Assembly (NCBI GenBank): GCA_034401795.1 | Contig: CM067369.1 | Location: 141,803,181-141,867,180, forward strand | Reading direction: 5' to 3' | DNA length: 64,000 bases | DNA from: Chaetoderma sp. LZ-2023a | Taxonomy: Eukaryota > Mollusca > Caudofoveata > Chaetodermatida > Chaetodermatidae | Shown: in pieces, positions 53,075-64,000 of the stretch | Layout of the letters: each line of letters opens with the position of its first letter | Numbering within the stretch: the first letter of the stretch is position 1 | Notes under the pieces: model-generated | Seen by the model: only the letters and a program-made list of their open reading frames with translations | Databases searched by the model: none | What the model was told of the DNA's origin: nothing | Program-made: the position numbers and the translations under genes

Positions 53075-53258
53075 TAGCCCTTGATACTTCGGTGGTTCAC
53101 TTTCAAGACACCTATACAGAAAGCTGTTGAATATTTTGAAACTAATTTCATTGGGAGCTATTGCTCACGGTCAAATTAGTTTCAAAATATTCAACAGAAA
53201 ATTTCTTGCATCATAAAGAATTTGACGTTTCTTTTCTGTAAGGGTTTAAAGTGTTAAA
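53075..53258. mobile_element. H2b hairpin variant
   Basis: gctgttgaatattttgaaac pairs with gtttcaaaatattcaaca; tail catcataaagaatttgacgt as in the 35965 copy. Confidence 0.72.
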
Positions 53259-53639
53259 ATATGTAAAATTTTATTTTTTCTTGCCGGACAAATGTCATTT
53301 ATATGTAAATAAAAATTATATTAAGTTTATGACATTATTAGCTCTCATGGTATATCCAATCACTCAAAATTTTATTCCATCAGTCCAATTATGCCAGGTG
53401 GAATATATGACTGCTTTGGATATGTGAGTGCGTGAGTGTGTGTGCGCGCACCATGCATGCACGTGTGCATTGTCTCTTCATTAGTCAGGGATAGTAAATG
53501 GGGTGGGGTATTGCTTACTATATTACTTCGTTGTAACAGTCACTACTTTTTTATAAAATAAAAATGACCAAATTTCAATAAAATCAACCCATGGTTGTTT
53601 ATTAACAATTGAATTTCTGTTATTTTATGTCTTTTCTCA

Positions 53640-53785
53640 TTAACTCTTGAAATTATCATGTCTCAATTTCAAAACAACTATACAGAAAAGCTGTTGAGTA
53701 TTTTGAAATCAATTTTCCGGGACTATGTTGTTGTCATAGGCAGGAACAGCTCTCAGTCAAATTAGTTTCAAAATATTCCACAATA
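53640..53785. mobile_element. H2b hairpin variant
   Basis: attaactcttgaaattatca, aacaactatacagaaaagct, stem gttgagtattttgaaatc with loop gtcataggc. Confidence 0.68.
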
Positions 53786-53789
53786 ATAT

Positions 53790-53915
53790 CCTGTTCATCA
53801 TAAGGAATATCTTCTTTCTCGACTGCGTGTTCAATGGCCACTACATTGTCGAACGAATAATCCATGATTGATGTAGCGTTAGATAGCAATAATGCTCTAG
53901 GCTTGCTCGTGTTCA
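53790..53915 (-). pseudogene. Protein-like fragment of unknown family
   Basis: The minus strand reads KPRALLLSNATSIMDYSFDN, then VVAIEHAVEKEDIPYDEQDI, with ordinary codon use between a (CA)n run and an H2b arm. It could be a stray exon, a retrocopy scrap or chance. No start, splice sites or neighbours support it. Confidence 0.25.
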
Positions 53916-53916
53916 C

Positions 53917-53958
53917 TCACACACACACACACACACACACACGCATGCACGCACGCAG
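53917..53958. repeat. (AC)n microsatellite
   Basis: Thirteen AC units followed by acgcatgcacgcacgc. Confidence 0.95.
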
Positions 53959-54057
53959 GTGCAAGCACACAGGAAACATAATCATGCACACGTCAGAATT
54001 TTGTTACAATCATGCTAGCACTGAGATAAACCCATAATCATCTATGTATGTTGTGTT

Positions 54058-54222
54058 AGCCCTTTAACACCAAGTCAGCCAAAAACGGTTTTTGTAGTGG
54101 TCTTGATAAATGTCCATTTGCAGACTGAGAATACTTTTGAAAATGTATCACTGTAATGACTAGCTTGCAGTCTGCAAATGGACATTTTCTATGAGTTAAT
54201 GTCTTAATTTGTCAATGATCAA
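54058..54222. mobile_element. H1 copy with collapsed centre
   Basis: B end gccctttaacaccaagtcag; the stem stops at aatgactagcttgc and jumps to agtctgcaaatggacatttt. Last H1 before a gap of more than 8 kb. Confidence 0.72.
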
Positions 54223-54255
54223 CACATTTTTACACTGTATCTTGTATATAGAGAA

Positions 54256-54440
54256 CAGAGCCGGATTAAGCCTATTTGGGTCCAAGGACTAATTAGTTGT
54301 GGACCCCCTTATTGGGTAGCTCAAGGAGGAAATGGCTGGTGCTGCTACTCCGAAATATAATAAATTTGTTATGCACATACGTGTCAAAATGCAGTTGAAT
54401 CTTTTGGAAAAAAATTATTCGACTGAAAGTTGGTGCTGTC
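54256..54440. mobile_element. Second copy of the hAT-like element, right end lost
   Basis: cagagccggattaagcctat, ggactaattagttgtgg and gctgctactccgaaatataa align with 51929-52090. Confidence 0.75.
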
Positions 54441-55559
54441 CTGTTAGCCTTTGTCTTAGAATATGGAACAAGTGTTATTCTAAACATTAATTTCATTTAA
54501 CACAATTAATATTTTCTGTTATCGAGTAATACAGAAAATATAAATTGAGTTAAAACATAATTTGGAATGAACATTGGCAAAAGGAAAAAAGTGTAGAACA
54601 AACTTTATGTTGCGCAAGATGAGTTCTTAATATATTTCAAGCTGATTTGAATAGTGTTCAATCAGCTAGACTGTTAGAAACACTTCATGGCAAGAGCATT
54701 TTACATATAGACTGGAGGCCGATATGAAAAAACTTTCTTGTAATAAACCAGTGTTAAAAGCTGACAACTATGTAGAAATGTTTATTAACACATTACCTAC
54801 TAAAATAAACCCTGTTGTCATTTTTAGAAATGCCTGATGGGTCACATGGTCAACATAATAAATAGCCCGGGCAATTTTAGAAAGTTTAATACAAAGTAGA
54901 GAAATTATTTCTCATGTATTTTATATACATGTATGTCCTGTATTACAAAAAATACTGAGATTTCAGATAGCTCGCCTGGCATGGTTGTATTTGCTTTTTT
55001 TAGAAACAATATGGAACCTTCAAAACAACGCGAAAGGGAGCAGATGTTAATTGGAACACATGTTTTATATACCGCTACCAGGAATATAAGCAACCAGGAA
55101 AAGCAAAGATGGAAGTTGGTTTATCAATTGCCATAGATGACGTTTACGATTCAATGAGTGTGCTTCTGACACAAGAATATTTCATGGTGTTAATTATATT
55201 GATGTAATTTATCGCTTAAATACAAATCCAGAGAATTTTCACCAGTAACTGTGCAATGGCATAGAAAATATTATGAACATATGAACCACGTGAAGATGCG
55301 CTTTGACAGAACTCTGCTTCAACCTTGCAAGCAAGTGAAAATGAGCAGTATTCATTGTTAATATTGGACTTACATGCATGGACCCTGGAATATACTGCAG
55401 CAACAAATTTAAAGACAAAATTCAGATGTATTTAGGTGACAATGATGACTGCAAGACCACTCAATCCACTGTTTGATGTGTCCTGCCATCTCAACAGGTC
55501 ATGACATATGAACCTTGAAAGTAATTGCTCATGAGTTGGCTTCCAGTGAAAATGTGATA

Positions 55560-57000
55560 GAACGTGCAACCTATGAATCAGGTGACATTGACTCTGAGCT
55601 TCTCAATTGGCTCTTTCGAGTTGCAGGGAAGGTGCATGGCGATATTCAGCCCACCCACAGTCATGATGACTTTATTGAAATAAAGGAATCTTAAATGGGT
55701 ACAAAGAAACCCGAGCCACTTAAACAAGGATGTAATAGTGCAGTGCTTCAAGCCAGGCAAGGATGCGATGGCAGCAGCACAAGCATCTGATAAGGTTATC
55801 CAGACTGCAGAACCATGATGATCAGCTTGTTCCTAACTGGAGTGGTTATAACCAACGTGTCTCGCAAGCCAATCATCCACAAACTATTATTAGGTATCTT
55901 CAGATCATAAATGCCCTGCTAATGATTTTGATACTAAATGGATAGATCCGTGTGCTGTAATGACTGAAAAACTTGGTCAGACATTCCGTCATAACCTATG
56001 ATGATGCACTCTACTGCCAATTGGAAGAACTTAATAAATCTTGACCAAACAAGACCAACGTTTAGCAGTTCCATTCGAAGGAGCTATGTACGCATCTTCT
56101 TGATAATGGCAGAGAGCTGGTATTAAGTGGTGGATTTGAGGATAGTAACAAAGTATATTATTCATTGAAAAGTGATGTGTCTCATCTATCCTCCACACAT
56201 GAGGAGGCAGATACAATGATAGTCATGCACACTGCCCATGCCCATGCTGCAGTGTATGAACGAGTTATTGTACATTCCCAGGCTACTGATGTATTTGTTC
56301 TAGTTGCATTCTACCAACATCTGAGAGGTGTGGATAAAAGCTCGAACATTGGTAAAGAGAAGACACATAGCTGTTCATAAGATTTATTGCACAGATGATG
56401 TTCGAGAAAGTCTAATAGCATTTCATGCAATTATTGGATGTGATTCCACTAGTCAGTTTAGTTCAATTGGAAAGAAAACGGCGTGGAAAGTATTCCACGG
56501 TAATCCTGCATTGCTACATAAATTTGGAGAATATGTGATTCCCAGACCAGAGATGAGGTCCAAAGCTGACTTTTATGTTTGCCGCCTATATTGTTCAAAC
56601 AAAACTGTAATGACAATACATGCAGTGCGCTGTGCCCTCATCCATCAAGGAAAGAAAAATTTGGATAACCTTCCTCCTACACAGGATGCATTGATCCAGC
56701 ATCTGAAACAAGCTTACTACCAGACCTACGGATGGGGACTCTCCTGTTCCAAGGTCAGAGCTCCCATCACATACACTACGTGGGTCGATAATAGAGAACA
56801 ACTCACTCTCCCCTTTGCTACTTACAAAAGAACCGGTCCACGCAAGCTGTATACAACTGATTACATGTTGATGCACCCAGTCAGGCTGTAAATGCCAAAA
56901 TAGGAAATGTATGTGCACAAAAAGTGATCTGCCCTGTAACTATGGCATGCAAATGTTTGGGAAGGGACTGGTGTAGGAATCCAAAAGCAGGGGTCCAAAC
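55560..57000 (+). pseudogene. Decayed gene of the THEEADT/GCD protein family (repeat-borne)
   Basis: The fragment belongs to a large-protein family found in many copies in cnidarians, molluscs and echinoderms (recalled; function unassigned to my knowledge). Recognisable blocks in order: SELLNWLFRVAGKVHGDIQP (~55596), VPNWSGYNQRVSQ (~55830), EKLGQTF and YDDALYCQLEEL (~55970), HLSSTHEEADTMIVMHT (56183), ATDVFVLVAFYQHLRG (56285), LIAFHAIIGCDSTSQF (56415), KKTAWKVFHGN (56475), LPPTQDALIQHLKQAYYQTY (56670) and a Cys-rich tail CKCQNRKCMCTKSDLPC (~56889) then CKCLGRDWC (~56947). The blocks lie in different frames with stops between, so it is broken by several frameshifts. The longest open piece is 56328-56891. 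THEEADT...D...GCD resembles the acidic-site spacing of FEN1/PIN nucleases; that is inference. Confidence 0.75.
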
Positions 57001-57035
57001 CGTGATCAAGACTGCCACTAAAAGTGCCCAAACAT

Positions 57036-57384
57036 AATGGACCTTTCCATTTTTAGCTATGCCCCGCCCATTACTAGCTACGCTCCACCCACACATCGCC
57101 GTGTTGGGATTGATCGATCCCCAAATGCTCTAACTATCAATTTCCCGAAAACTACCCAGGGAAGCTGTTGAATATTTTGTAACTAATTTGACTGGGTGCT
57201 GTTTCTGCCTATGTATTTGTAAAGACATACAATTTGTACAACAACGCATAGACCGTCATCAAATATACGTTCGTGATGTACTTATCGACGTCATTCACGA
57301 CGTCAATCATTATGATGTCATTCTACACATCACGTAGTTGATTATGACGTCATATGATGGGTGGATACTCTGGAAAGGTGAATT
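57036..57384. mobile_element. H2 element, right stem lost
   Basis: Both ends present (AATGGACCTTTCCATTTTTAG, TCTGGAAAGGTGAATT). The centre stops at ctgtttctgcctatg and jumps to taaagacatacaatttg. It begins directly downstream of the decayed gene. Confidence 0.82.
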
Positions 57385-59429
57385 ATCCTATTAGATTACA
57401 CTAAGTTGCTCTTTGTACATGTAGGCCTACATAAGAACATGGCTTTATAAATGAGAGGATTAATGGTTTTTTAATTGTCATTGTTTTATATTCTAGAAAA
57501 ACGTATGTAAATTTTTCGTTTTACTCTATAATGCTTAGTAAAAATAGGGATTTTCAAGTCGATTTAACCTTAAAATAAGCCGGTGTAACATTAGAATGAT
57601 TTCAGGTGCTAATTAGAGGGTTGTGCTATCAAAAGAATGAAAAACTCCAATCATTTTACCCCAGTTGACCCCAATTTGACCTCATTTTGAGCCCTAATAC
57701 ACTAGGGTGCAGAGGTATAATGACTAGAAAATCAAGCGCTACCAGATCCCCCCCCCCCCCAAGTGTAGGGTTACAGCACGTCACACACGCACACACCAGT
57801 CGACTGGAATAGCAACACGGATAGAAAAACTCCCGCACGATATCATCATTCAGGGTGTGAGAGAGAAAGAGAGAGCCCAACTGTGGTGTGTGTGCCTTGT
57901 GCATTGCAAAAATGCATGTTATAGCTGGGAGTATGTATTTGTGTGGCCCATGTCTCAATTTCCTGTGCCTCAGGAATTGAGAGGGTGGTGGGAGCCGCGG
58001 ATCGCCGATCGACTGCCAGAGGAGGGAGGTGGTATCATTTTAATCCCGACCCTACTACTCATGCTACTCATACAAACTGCTGGACCATTAGTAGTTTTAA
58101 TGATTGGGAATTATTCCTATTTCTTAATGGTTTTGATATATTGTAGACCATTTGTCTACCTGTTTGTCTTAGCTAGGCTTGTGGTGCTTACACGGCAGGC
58201 GCAGTGAGCGGTTAGGATTCACGGTTCTGTCTTGAGGCTATGTCCTTGGGACTTCCCTATTGATTCCATGGGAATCGTTTCTGGATCAGACTGTATTTAA
58301 AGTTTAGCAAAATTTGTCATGTTTGATGGATTACAGTACTGTTGTTTGTTGATGCCTCCATGAATACTATGCATTATGAGCAATGGCAAGTTTGGTTTGG
58401 CAATCCGCACTATCCATGCCTTTACATGCGAGATATTACACCCTTCATCCATCTTGTTATTATATATTTTTTATTTTTTAATAGAATCAATTATCGGTTT
58501 TTGTAATTTCTATTAGTCTTAGCGTTGTTGAATTATTTTCCCTGAACCAGTATTCCGATGTATACAAGATTGACTTGGTGTCTAAATAATTACAATGACT
58601 TAAGCCGTTTACATAATTTTGAAGAAAGGTGAAGCATTGAGATAGCCCTTTATTTTGTAACATTAGATTAATCCTTTACTTTTGTATATGTGTGTTACTC
58701 GTGCGGCTTTTATGTTTGAGAAAAATGTGTAAAAGATAGGTTAATTGCTAATGTGTAATGTTTAAAAATACTCCATTTGAAATAATCCAGGCCAGCACTT
58801 TTTCCAGGATTTAGTGTGTGCAAAATGTAAGAGTTTCTTTTCTGCTGACGGGGTTAGCGCAAAGAAGAGTAATAACCATTTGGGAGATAATCACTATATT
58901 CGCTTTATGATGTTGATTTTACTCTATCTTTCCTTCTGTATAGTTCCCAACATGTCCCCCCCCCCCCCAACCCCAAATAATTCAATAAGGTGTTCCCTAT
59001 CGCTGCCTATAAACGGATCCTAGGATTCAGTGTTTGCCTTTCGGTGTTTGAATTTCGATGAATATTAGTTGCATGTTTTCTTCCATATTAGAAATATGAC
59101 CCTGATAAATAAATTGGATATAGTTTAATTCATATGCCTACATCACATCCGTTATCACTGCTTGTCTGCTTTTCAAGAAATGTGTAGTTCTAAAAATTAT
59201 GTGGTTAACATTTGACAATTTGCATGTATATGTCTGCAATTCCAATAATTGCAGATTCATTTGCACTCACATTTATTAGACAGTGTAACCTATCAATGTT
59301 CTTCATGGGATTACATATTAATAAATAGAAGTGAAAAGGCTATGCGTTCTTTGTTTCTAGTAAGTTGTCATAAAAGGATTTGAAAGATGTAGTCACAAGT
59401 CGGTGCAGGTATATTTAGGTCGTTATAGT
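57385..59429. other. Intergenic stretch, no gene recognised
   Basis: Poly-C runs at 57751-57761 and 58957-58967. A 116-codon frame at 57857-58207 has hydrophobic stretches but no family resemblance. Confidence 0.45.
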
Positions 59430-60480
59430 GTATGTATGATTACTGTATTCTGCGGCTGTAGTAGTAGAAACATCCTACATATGTAATCAGTCCTTCTTCG
59501 CTTTTTCCCACTGTGTCTTGTCCTCAGCCGAAATCCTTAGCTTCCCCAGGTCCATTCTTGACTTGAGCTTACCAAGTCCTGCTTTCTTGAGGTCACCTCG
59601 TAGCACGCTTAGCAGATTTATACAATGGCGTTTTCTCATAGCTTTGTATTTGCTGACTCCGAGTAAGGCGAATTCCAAGGCTATCTGTGCTGGTGTCTCT
59701 TCTGGCATCCTTAGCACATGCCCAAACATGGACCATCTTTGCTGGGCGACTTTTACAGACAGCAGCAACGTATTACACATCTTGTATAGTGCATCATTGG
59801 GGATTATGCTGGCTGACCATCGGTGTCCAGTGATGGTGCGTAGGTGGTTGCGGTGGCAGGCATCGAGTTTGTCTAGAGCTGTCTTTGGAGCTGGCAAGCT
59901 GTTACAGTTATACAGCATCAATGATTCACAGGTTGCATTGTATAAACGTAGCCTTTTTATCAAGGGCATCTTTGATCTACGAATCCATGGCTTCCAGATG
60001 GACTGGAAAGCTATGCTGCCCATGACGCAGTGTGCAGCAATGTGAGTAGTACTGCAAAGCAGTGAGCCCAGGATTTTACTTTTCCTCCATGGTTCGGCGC
60101 CACGAAGTGGATCGTCATTTTCTTTAGTTTCATGCCTTGCAGATAGACATGTGTGGGTGAACTCTGTTTTGGATTCATTCATAAAGAGATTCTCAATTTT
60201 TAGTTTGCTTGCAACTATTGGGAGAAGTGCGTCAAGGGGTTTATTTTCCTCGTCTATGAAGTCCACATCGTCGGCATATTCCATCTTTGGCGGCATACCA
60301 AGTATTGACACTGGGTTGGGGTGGGGATGGAGGGTGCGGGGGTGGTTGTGGGATGGTGGGTGTTGATCTTGCACGAATTTCAATGCAGCAGCAAAGTAAC
60401 AGGTGGAAAGCACAGGCCATTGAAGTTTCAAACTCTACAGACTTCACCGACTTGACTCGTACACTCTGTATTAAAAAAAA
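59430..60480 (-). mobile_element. 5'-truncated LINE (non-LTR retrotransposon)
   Basis: The element's 3' end is at low coordinates: a ~57-bp tail after the stop, ending near gattactgtattctgcgg. The upstream RT motifs and endonuclease are missing beyond ~60440, as is usual for aborted target-primed reverse transcription. A second copy of its 3' end lies at 17365-17655. Confidence 0.85.
59487..60431 (-). pseudogene. LINE reverse transcriptase, C-terminal part
   Basis: An open frame of 314 codons without a real start (the first codon is TTG and a stop lies just upstream). TCYFAAALKFV precedes the catalytic YADDVDFIDE (YADD at 60278-60267), then ESKTEF, ILGSLL, thumb-region PLIKRLRLYNATCESLMLYN and RWSMFGHVLRMPEETPAQIA, ending KTQWEKAKKD. 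A low-complexity His/Pro segment (residues ~24-40, GGTGGG-like DNA) interrupts the usual spacing before YADD. It would act on its own RNA in the nucleus if complete; here it is a fragment. Confidence 0.85.
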
Positions 60481-61815
60481 GTAAATGTCTCATCATGAGA
60501 CTTATTTTGCAATTGGTGCACCACCCACCAGCAGGTATCGTCAGTTTCGAAGTTCCAATAATCAGATGTTTGGAGCAGATTAGATGCATACACTAAGTCG
60601 CCTAAATAGCTCTCTGGTTATTCATAACAAGTTGCCTTTATGATAAGCAAACAGACATGGGTCGCTTTAGTGGAAAGTAGGGACATGGATGGAGGAAAGG
60701 GCGGTAACTACCAGGGAGAAGGAGGCTATTTGGGGGTGATTAGGAAGACTGAATATATGTATTCATTTAGCTGTACTACTGGGGATTCTTTTTGGTATAA
60801 TTATACTTAGTCCCATTCAGCTCGTGTTCCCATGACCATACCCATGACCTACTGCATACTTTGAAAAACAGGCGGTCCAGGCAGAGATGTCACAGCAAAG
60901 GCATGCAATGCCACATGAATGCTTATACGGATCTTGATCCTTTGAATCATGATATCCCAGAATCCGAATTTCAGGCTGGCTCTCCTGATAACCTGCTAAA
61001 TAGGCTTACTTTGAAACCGATTTGAAAGGCGCCTGTTGCTGTATCAAGCTAGTGATGCAGATGTTAATATGATAGCAAGGGCACCACAGCCTATAGTGGC
61101 ACGTTTGCAATTCCACAACTGACATAGATTGATTGGATTCCGACGGGTCTGGTCTCCGAAGTGGGCTCTGTGTAAGAGTCTAGTCGTTATGGTGATGTAA
61201 CATTCTGGCCGGTCATTACTTTAGAGACGTATTCTCGGCACGAAGCTATGGATTTAACATCTTTTTTCAAGCAAGGGAGGATACTCTTGGATGGCTCTAT
61301 TTGGCGAGCCGAACAAAAGTTATCGCTGCTTTTTCTACTAAACGCTGTCCAACTCATGGATCTCAATCTCTTGTTCATGTCATCGTCATTGTTTGTTGTT
61401 TTTGTGGCTCTGGAAATTTTCTTTCTTTTACTCCTCATACAACTATCATAAAATATCACTACAACGTCACGCGCATTTTCTGGAGATAGGGAATAAGTAC
61501 TAAAATATTAAACGGAGCCCAATTTTTGACTCAGCATCCTGGTGAATTTATAAAGCACCCTAATCCGGAATTTATGAACAGATCTGGATAAAATTTGAGG
61601 AGAATATTCTAGGCGTTAGAACGCTACTCCGGGTATTATATGTTAAAATTGTGACTCATCTGTTATTTATGAATAGATATTAATTACACTTCAGGGGATA
61701 TTCTAGCGGTAGTTATGGCGAATTCGCTTTGCTAAAACCTGATGTTCAAATTCTAGACGTAACAATCGACGATTTCTATTCATTCCGTGGTGGGTGTCTG
61801 TGAGTTCAGGATTCA
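60481..61815. other. Intergenic stretch, no gene recognised
   Basis: A decayed H2-like trace at ~60930-61050 (cagaatccgaatttcaggct, tactttgaaaccgatttgaa). Frames near 61187-61489 on both strands are not assignable. Confidence 0.4.
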
Positions 61816-61817
61816 AA

Positions 61818-61818
<1 letters not shown>

Positions 61819-61911
<93 letters not shown>
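61819..61911. repeat. (AT)n microsatellite
   Basis: About 92 bp of TA, directly followed by an H2 fragment. Confidence 0.97.
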
Positions 61912-61915
<4 letters not shown>

Positions 61916-61984
61916 CGATCAAAACACGCGCAAGGCATGCGTGGACGGAGCTTAGCTACAGATGGGCGGGCAATAGCCAAATGT
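61916..61984. mobile_element. H2 end fragment
   Basis: gtggacggagcttagctaca and gatgggcgggcaatagccaa are the H2 right flank. The hairpin side is replaced by the (AT)n tract. Confidence 0.75.
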
Positions 61985-62329
61985 GTATATGATCCATTCT
62001 ATACTGTTTAAACGAGTGTTTCCTGTACTTTGTCTATATAGTGGGGGTGGGGTGTGAGGGCTACGTTGAATTATAAGGTCCCGTGGGCATCGAATGTTAA
62101 TTTTGTTTTCTATGCATAATTTGGTTGATTATGCCCCAAATAAGACACTCACTTGTCGCCATTTTTACAGCTTGCTTCATAGCATATTTCTAACCGAACA
62201 TTAGGTACTGATCTCTGGCGCACACTTCCGTTCTCCGTTAGAACCCGCGCCACCCGCTCCTTGTCACATTGTAAAATCTTTTCCGAATTTCCGGATTGTT
62301 AAGATTTTTTAGAACATGGCCAATGTTGT

Positions 62330-62540
62330 GAAATCCTAGTGCACGTCTGCACTCTTTCTTGCGTTAAGATTTTAAACCAAATTGGACCAATGTTTCCCGA
62401 GGTATCCATAATTTGATCCGATCTGGATGCAAGATTTTATCCGAATTATGACCAAAGTCTGGAAATTCTCTTTCACGTTAAGGTCATTTGTTTTGTTAAT
62501 ATTTGAGTCAAATCGCATCAGTAGTTTTGTAGATACAAGC
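62330..62540. repeat. Fragment of a dispersed repeat ending in microsatellites
   Basis: ttaagattttaaaccaaatt and gtcaaatcgcatcagtagtt resemble 39630-39665 and other 'treat-as-tail' repeats; the CAGG run starts where it ends. Confidence 0.4.
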
Positions 62541-62585
62541 AGGCAGGCAGTCGGGCAGGCAGGCAGGCAGGCAGGCAGGCAGACA

Positions 62586-62664
<79 letters not shown>
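62539..62664. repeat. (CAGG)n(ACGC)n compound microsatellite
   Basis: About ten CAGG units then ~20 ACGC units. Source of Thr-His-Ala-Arg and Cys-Val-Arg-Ala repeat frames. Confidence 0.97.
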
Positions 62665-62665
<1 letters not shown>

Positions 62666-62747
62666 GACACCTGCGCACCCACAGTCACGCAAACACACAC
62701 GCACGCAAGCATGCGTGTATGTATGCGTGCATGCATGTGCACACAGA

Positions 62748-62868
62748 GCAAGTTATTCCTGTGGTAAATTTTCAAAAATACAATTTTCTTGGCCTGCTAA
62801 CAGACATTCAATAAGCAAATATTTTGATTTTCGTGATCAGATTTAGTCATATTATGATCTAATAATAC
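62748..62868. mobile_element. H1 right half, D end
   Basis: gagcaagttattcctgtggt, aattttcaaaaatacaattt, cattcaataagcaaatattt. The left arm is replaced by the microsatellite. Confidence 0.75.
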
Positions 62869-62869
62869 A

Positions 62870-64000
62870 GAATTTAGGTAAGCATGCCATTGGTAATTAC
62901 TGTAATAAGATTCGATAGGTATATTCATCCGGGTCGAAAATTTGGGACACGGGACCGCTTAGCTGTGTTTGAGCAGGATGACCGAGTTATCATGCACGCA
63001 TACACCCACGTCTACTCCTCTTCATCTGATGAGAACCTTGGTGCATGGTAAACACACCGATGATGGACATATGCCATGATTTCTGAATAATAAAGATTAA
63101 CACCTCCGTTTATACAGGGAATATTTTAATCTTCGTATCTAATGGCAAAGAGCCGATGTCTGCCGCAAACAAATATCGACTTAGTACGTGGAGTGAATTA
63201 TGTGAAATTACGTTATCCCCAGGTGGCGGTATATAGAGATAATCCAGGTCGAGCCAGACATGACTGGAAGACCAGCTACCCATATAATACCCAACAGTAA
63301 GCCACTTCCATTGTCAACGTAATTATTGCGAGACAATCTGTTTTTAGAAACCAACAGTTGGTGCTCTCAAAGGACATTTCTTAGCACGTTAAGCACTATG
63401 CTTCGATGACGAAAACATCAATTTTATATAACTTTAAGCCTACAGCTAAGTTATTGAATATTTTCAAGCCGCTGACCTGGTCAGCAAAATATCCCAGTCA
63501 AATTAGGTTTAAAATATTCAACCCAAACCGGCTAACTAATGATTGATTTTCATTATCTTGTCTTTCTGATTCAAATGATTAAATAGTTTCCATGGTAAAT
63601 TAGAAGGCAACATAGGCATATACAGTATCCTACTGCTAAGAAATAACTGAATGTTTCCAAGACAAAGTAAACTTACTGTTGAATATATTGAACATAATTG
63701 GATTGAGGTTCGGAATGAACAAACTTGAAGTTGTCAGGCAGGGTCAAGCTCGAGTTAGTACAGCGGCTAAGAACCATTTATTAGAGGAATTGTACACCTT
63801 CTGACAAATGTGTGTGAAATTTGTCACAGATGTCCGGGAGGACAGGGAGATTCATTTAAGAAGAGGTGCCCATCCATATCGACACTGTATCTGGCCGCCA
63901 TCTTAAATTTCAAGGTGGCCGCCATGGAAAGCTATTTTCACTAATATATTATCTCCTAGAGGACATAGAAATGCGATCCCGGTGGCAAAACATACATTGT
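62870..64000. other. Intergenic end of window, no gene recognised
   Basis: H2-like arms at 63450-63525, an H4-like arm at 63676-63712 (gaacataattggattgaggt), and from ~63870 a phrase with ggccgccatcttaaattt like the 14766-16195 repeat. Confidence 0.45.

Noticed and set aside
57857-58207. 116-codon frame with two hydrophobic stretches
   Set aside because: No family resemblance, no splice context, and it overlaps a GAGA-rich stretch. Not supported as a gene.
59518-60045. 175-codon plus-strand frame
   Set aside because: Antisense of the LINE reverse transcriptase frame.
62372-62846. Frames of 85-139 codons rich in Cys-Val-Arg-Ala or Thr-His-Ala-Arg
   Set aside because: Produced by the (CAGG)n and (ACGC)n repeats, open on both strands.

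Overview
The window is a piece of an animal nuclear genome. It is AT-rich and depleted in CpG over most of its length. The only host gene I can establish is split by spliceosomal introns. The repeats point to a marine invertebrate, most likely a lophotrochozoan such as a mollusc: degenerate copies of the dispersed elements with 'AAGAGGCCC...GGGCCTG', 'GCAATAGCTCA', 'TAGCTCACC' and 'TATGCCCCCGC' landmarks that I associate with bivalve and related genomes occur here. That taxon call is inference from recalled repeat families and has not been searched.

Host gene (769-41177, + strand): twelve coding exons encode the C-terminal ~480 residues of a choline transporter-like protein, best matched to CTL1/SLC44A1. 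Every exon has AG/GT borders and all codon phases close, so the chain reads open to a stop at 41175-41177. The first membrane helix and most of the first extracellular loop lie left of the window. The first intron in view is 21.7 kb; the others are 0.8-4.2 kb.

The introns and the 3' flank are packed with small non-autonomous DNA transposons built as near-perfect hairpins. The main family (called H1 here) has about 42 whole or partial copies of ~210-250 bp, roughly 9 kb in all. Its termini are CCCT...AGGG in TTAA target sites, the signature of the piggyBac superfamily. Its stem carries GACCAAGAGAAGACTATTTT and closes on GGCTCGATAATCGAGCC. One end is of type A (CCCTCAAATTTGTTCAAG) or the related D (CCATTAAAGGG side, with CTTGACAAATTT). 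The other is of type B (CACTCATATCAGCC) or the related C (CCCTTTAATGGTCAAGCC). A second family (H2, ~350-410 bp, ends AATGGACCTTTCCAG, stem CTGTTGAATATTTTGAAACT) has about 20 copies. Smaller families are H2b, H3 (TTAA-flanked, 205 bp), H4, H5, H6, a 305-bp TTAA element and a hAT-like element. One H1 copy (21541-22493) has had one arm amplified into a ~0.8-kb minisatellite.

Other mobile DNA: a nearly complete Tc1-like element (32122-33778) sits in an intron with an almost intact DD34E transposase. There are two 5'-truncated copies of one LINE (17365-17655 and 59430-60480), a tRNA-derived SINE fragment near 23.3 kb, and a decayed gene at ~55.5-57.0 kb for a protein family that is widespread in invertebrates and carries THEEADT and GCD motifs. 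From ~54 kb to the end I find no host gene, and H1 is nearly absent. The rest is old repeat DNA, microsatellites and featureless sequence. No rRNA, intact tRNA or CRISPR array was recognised.
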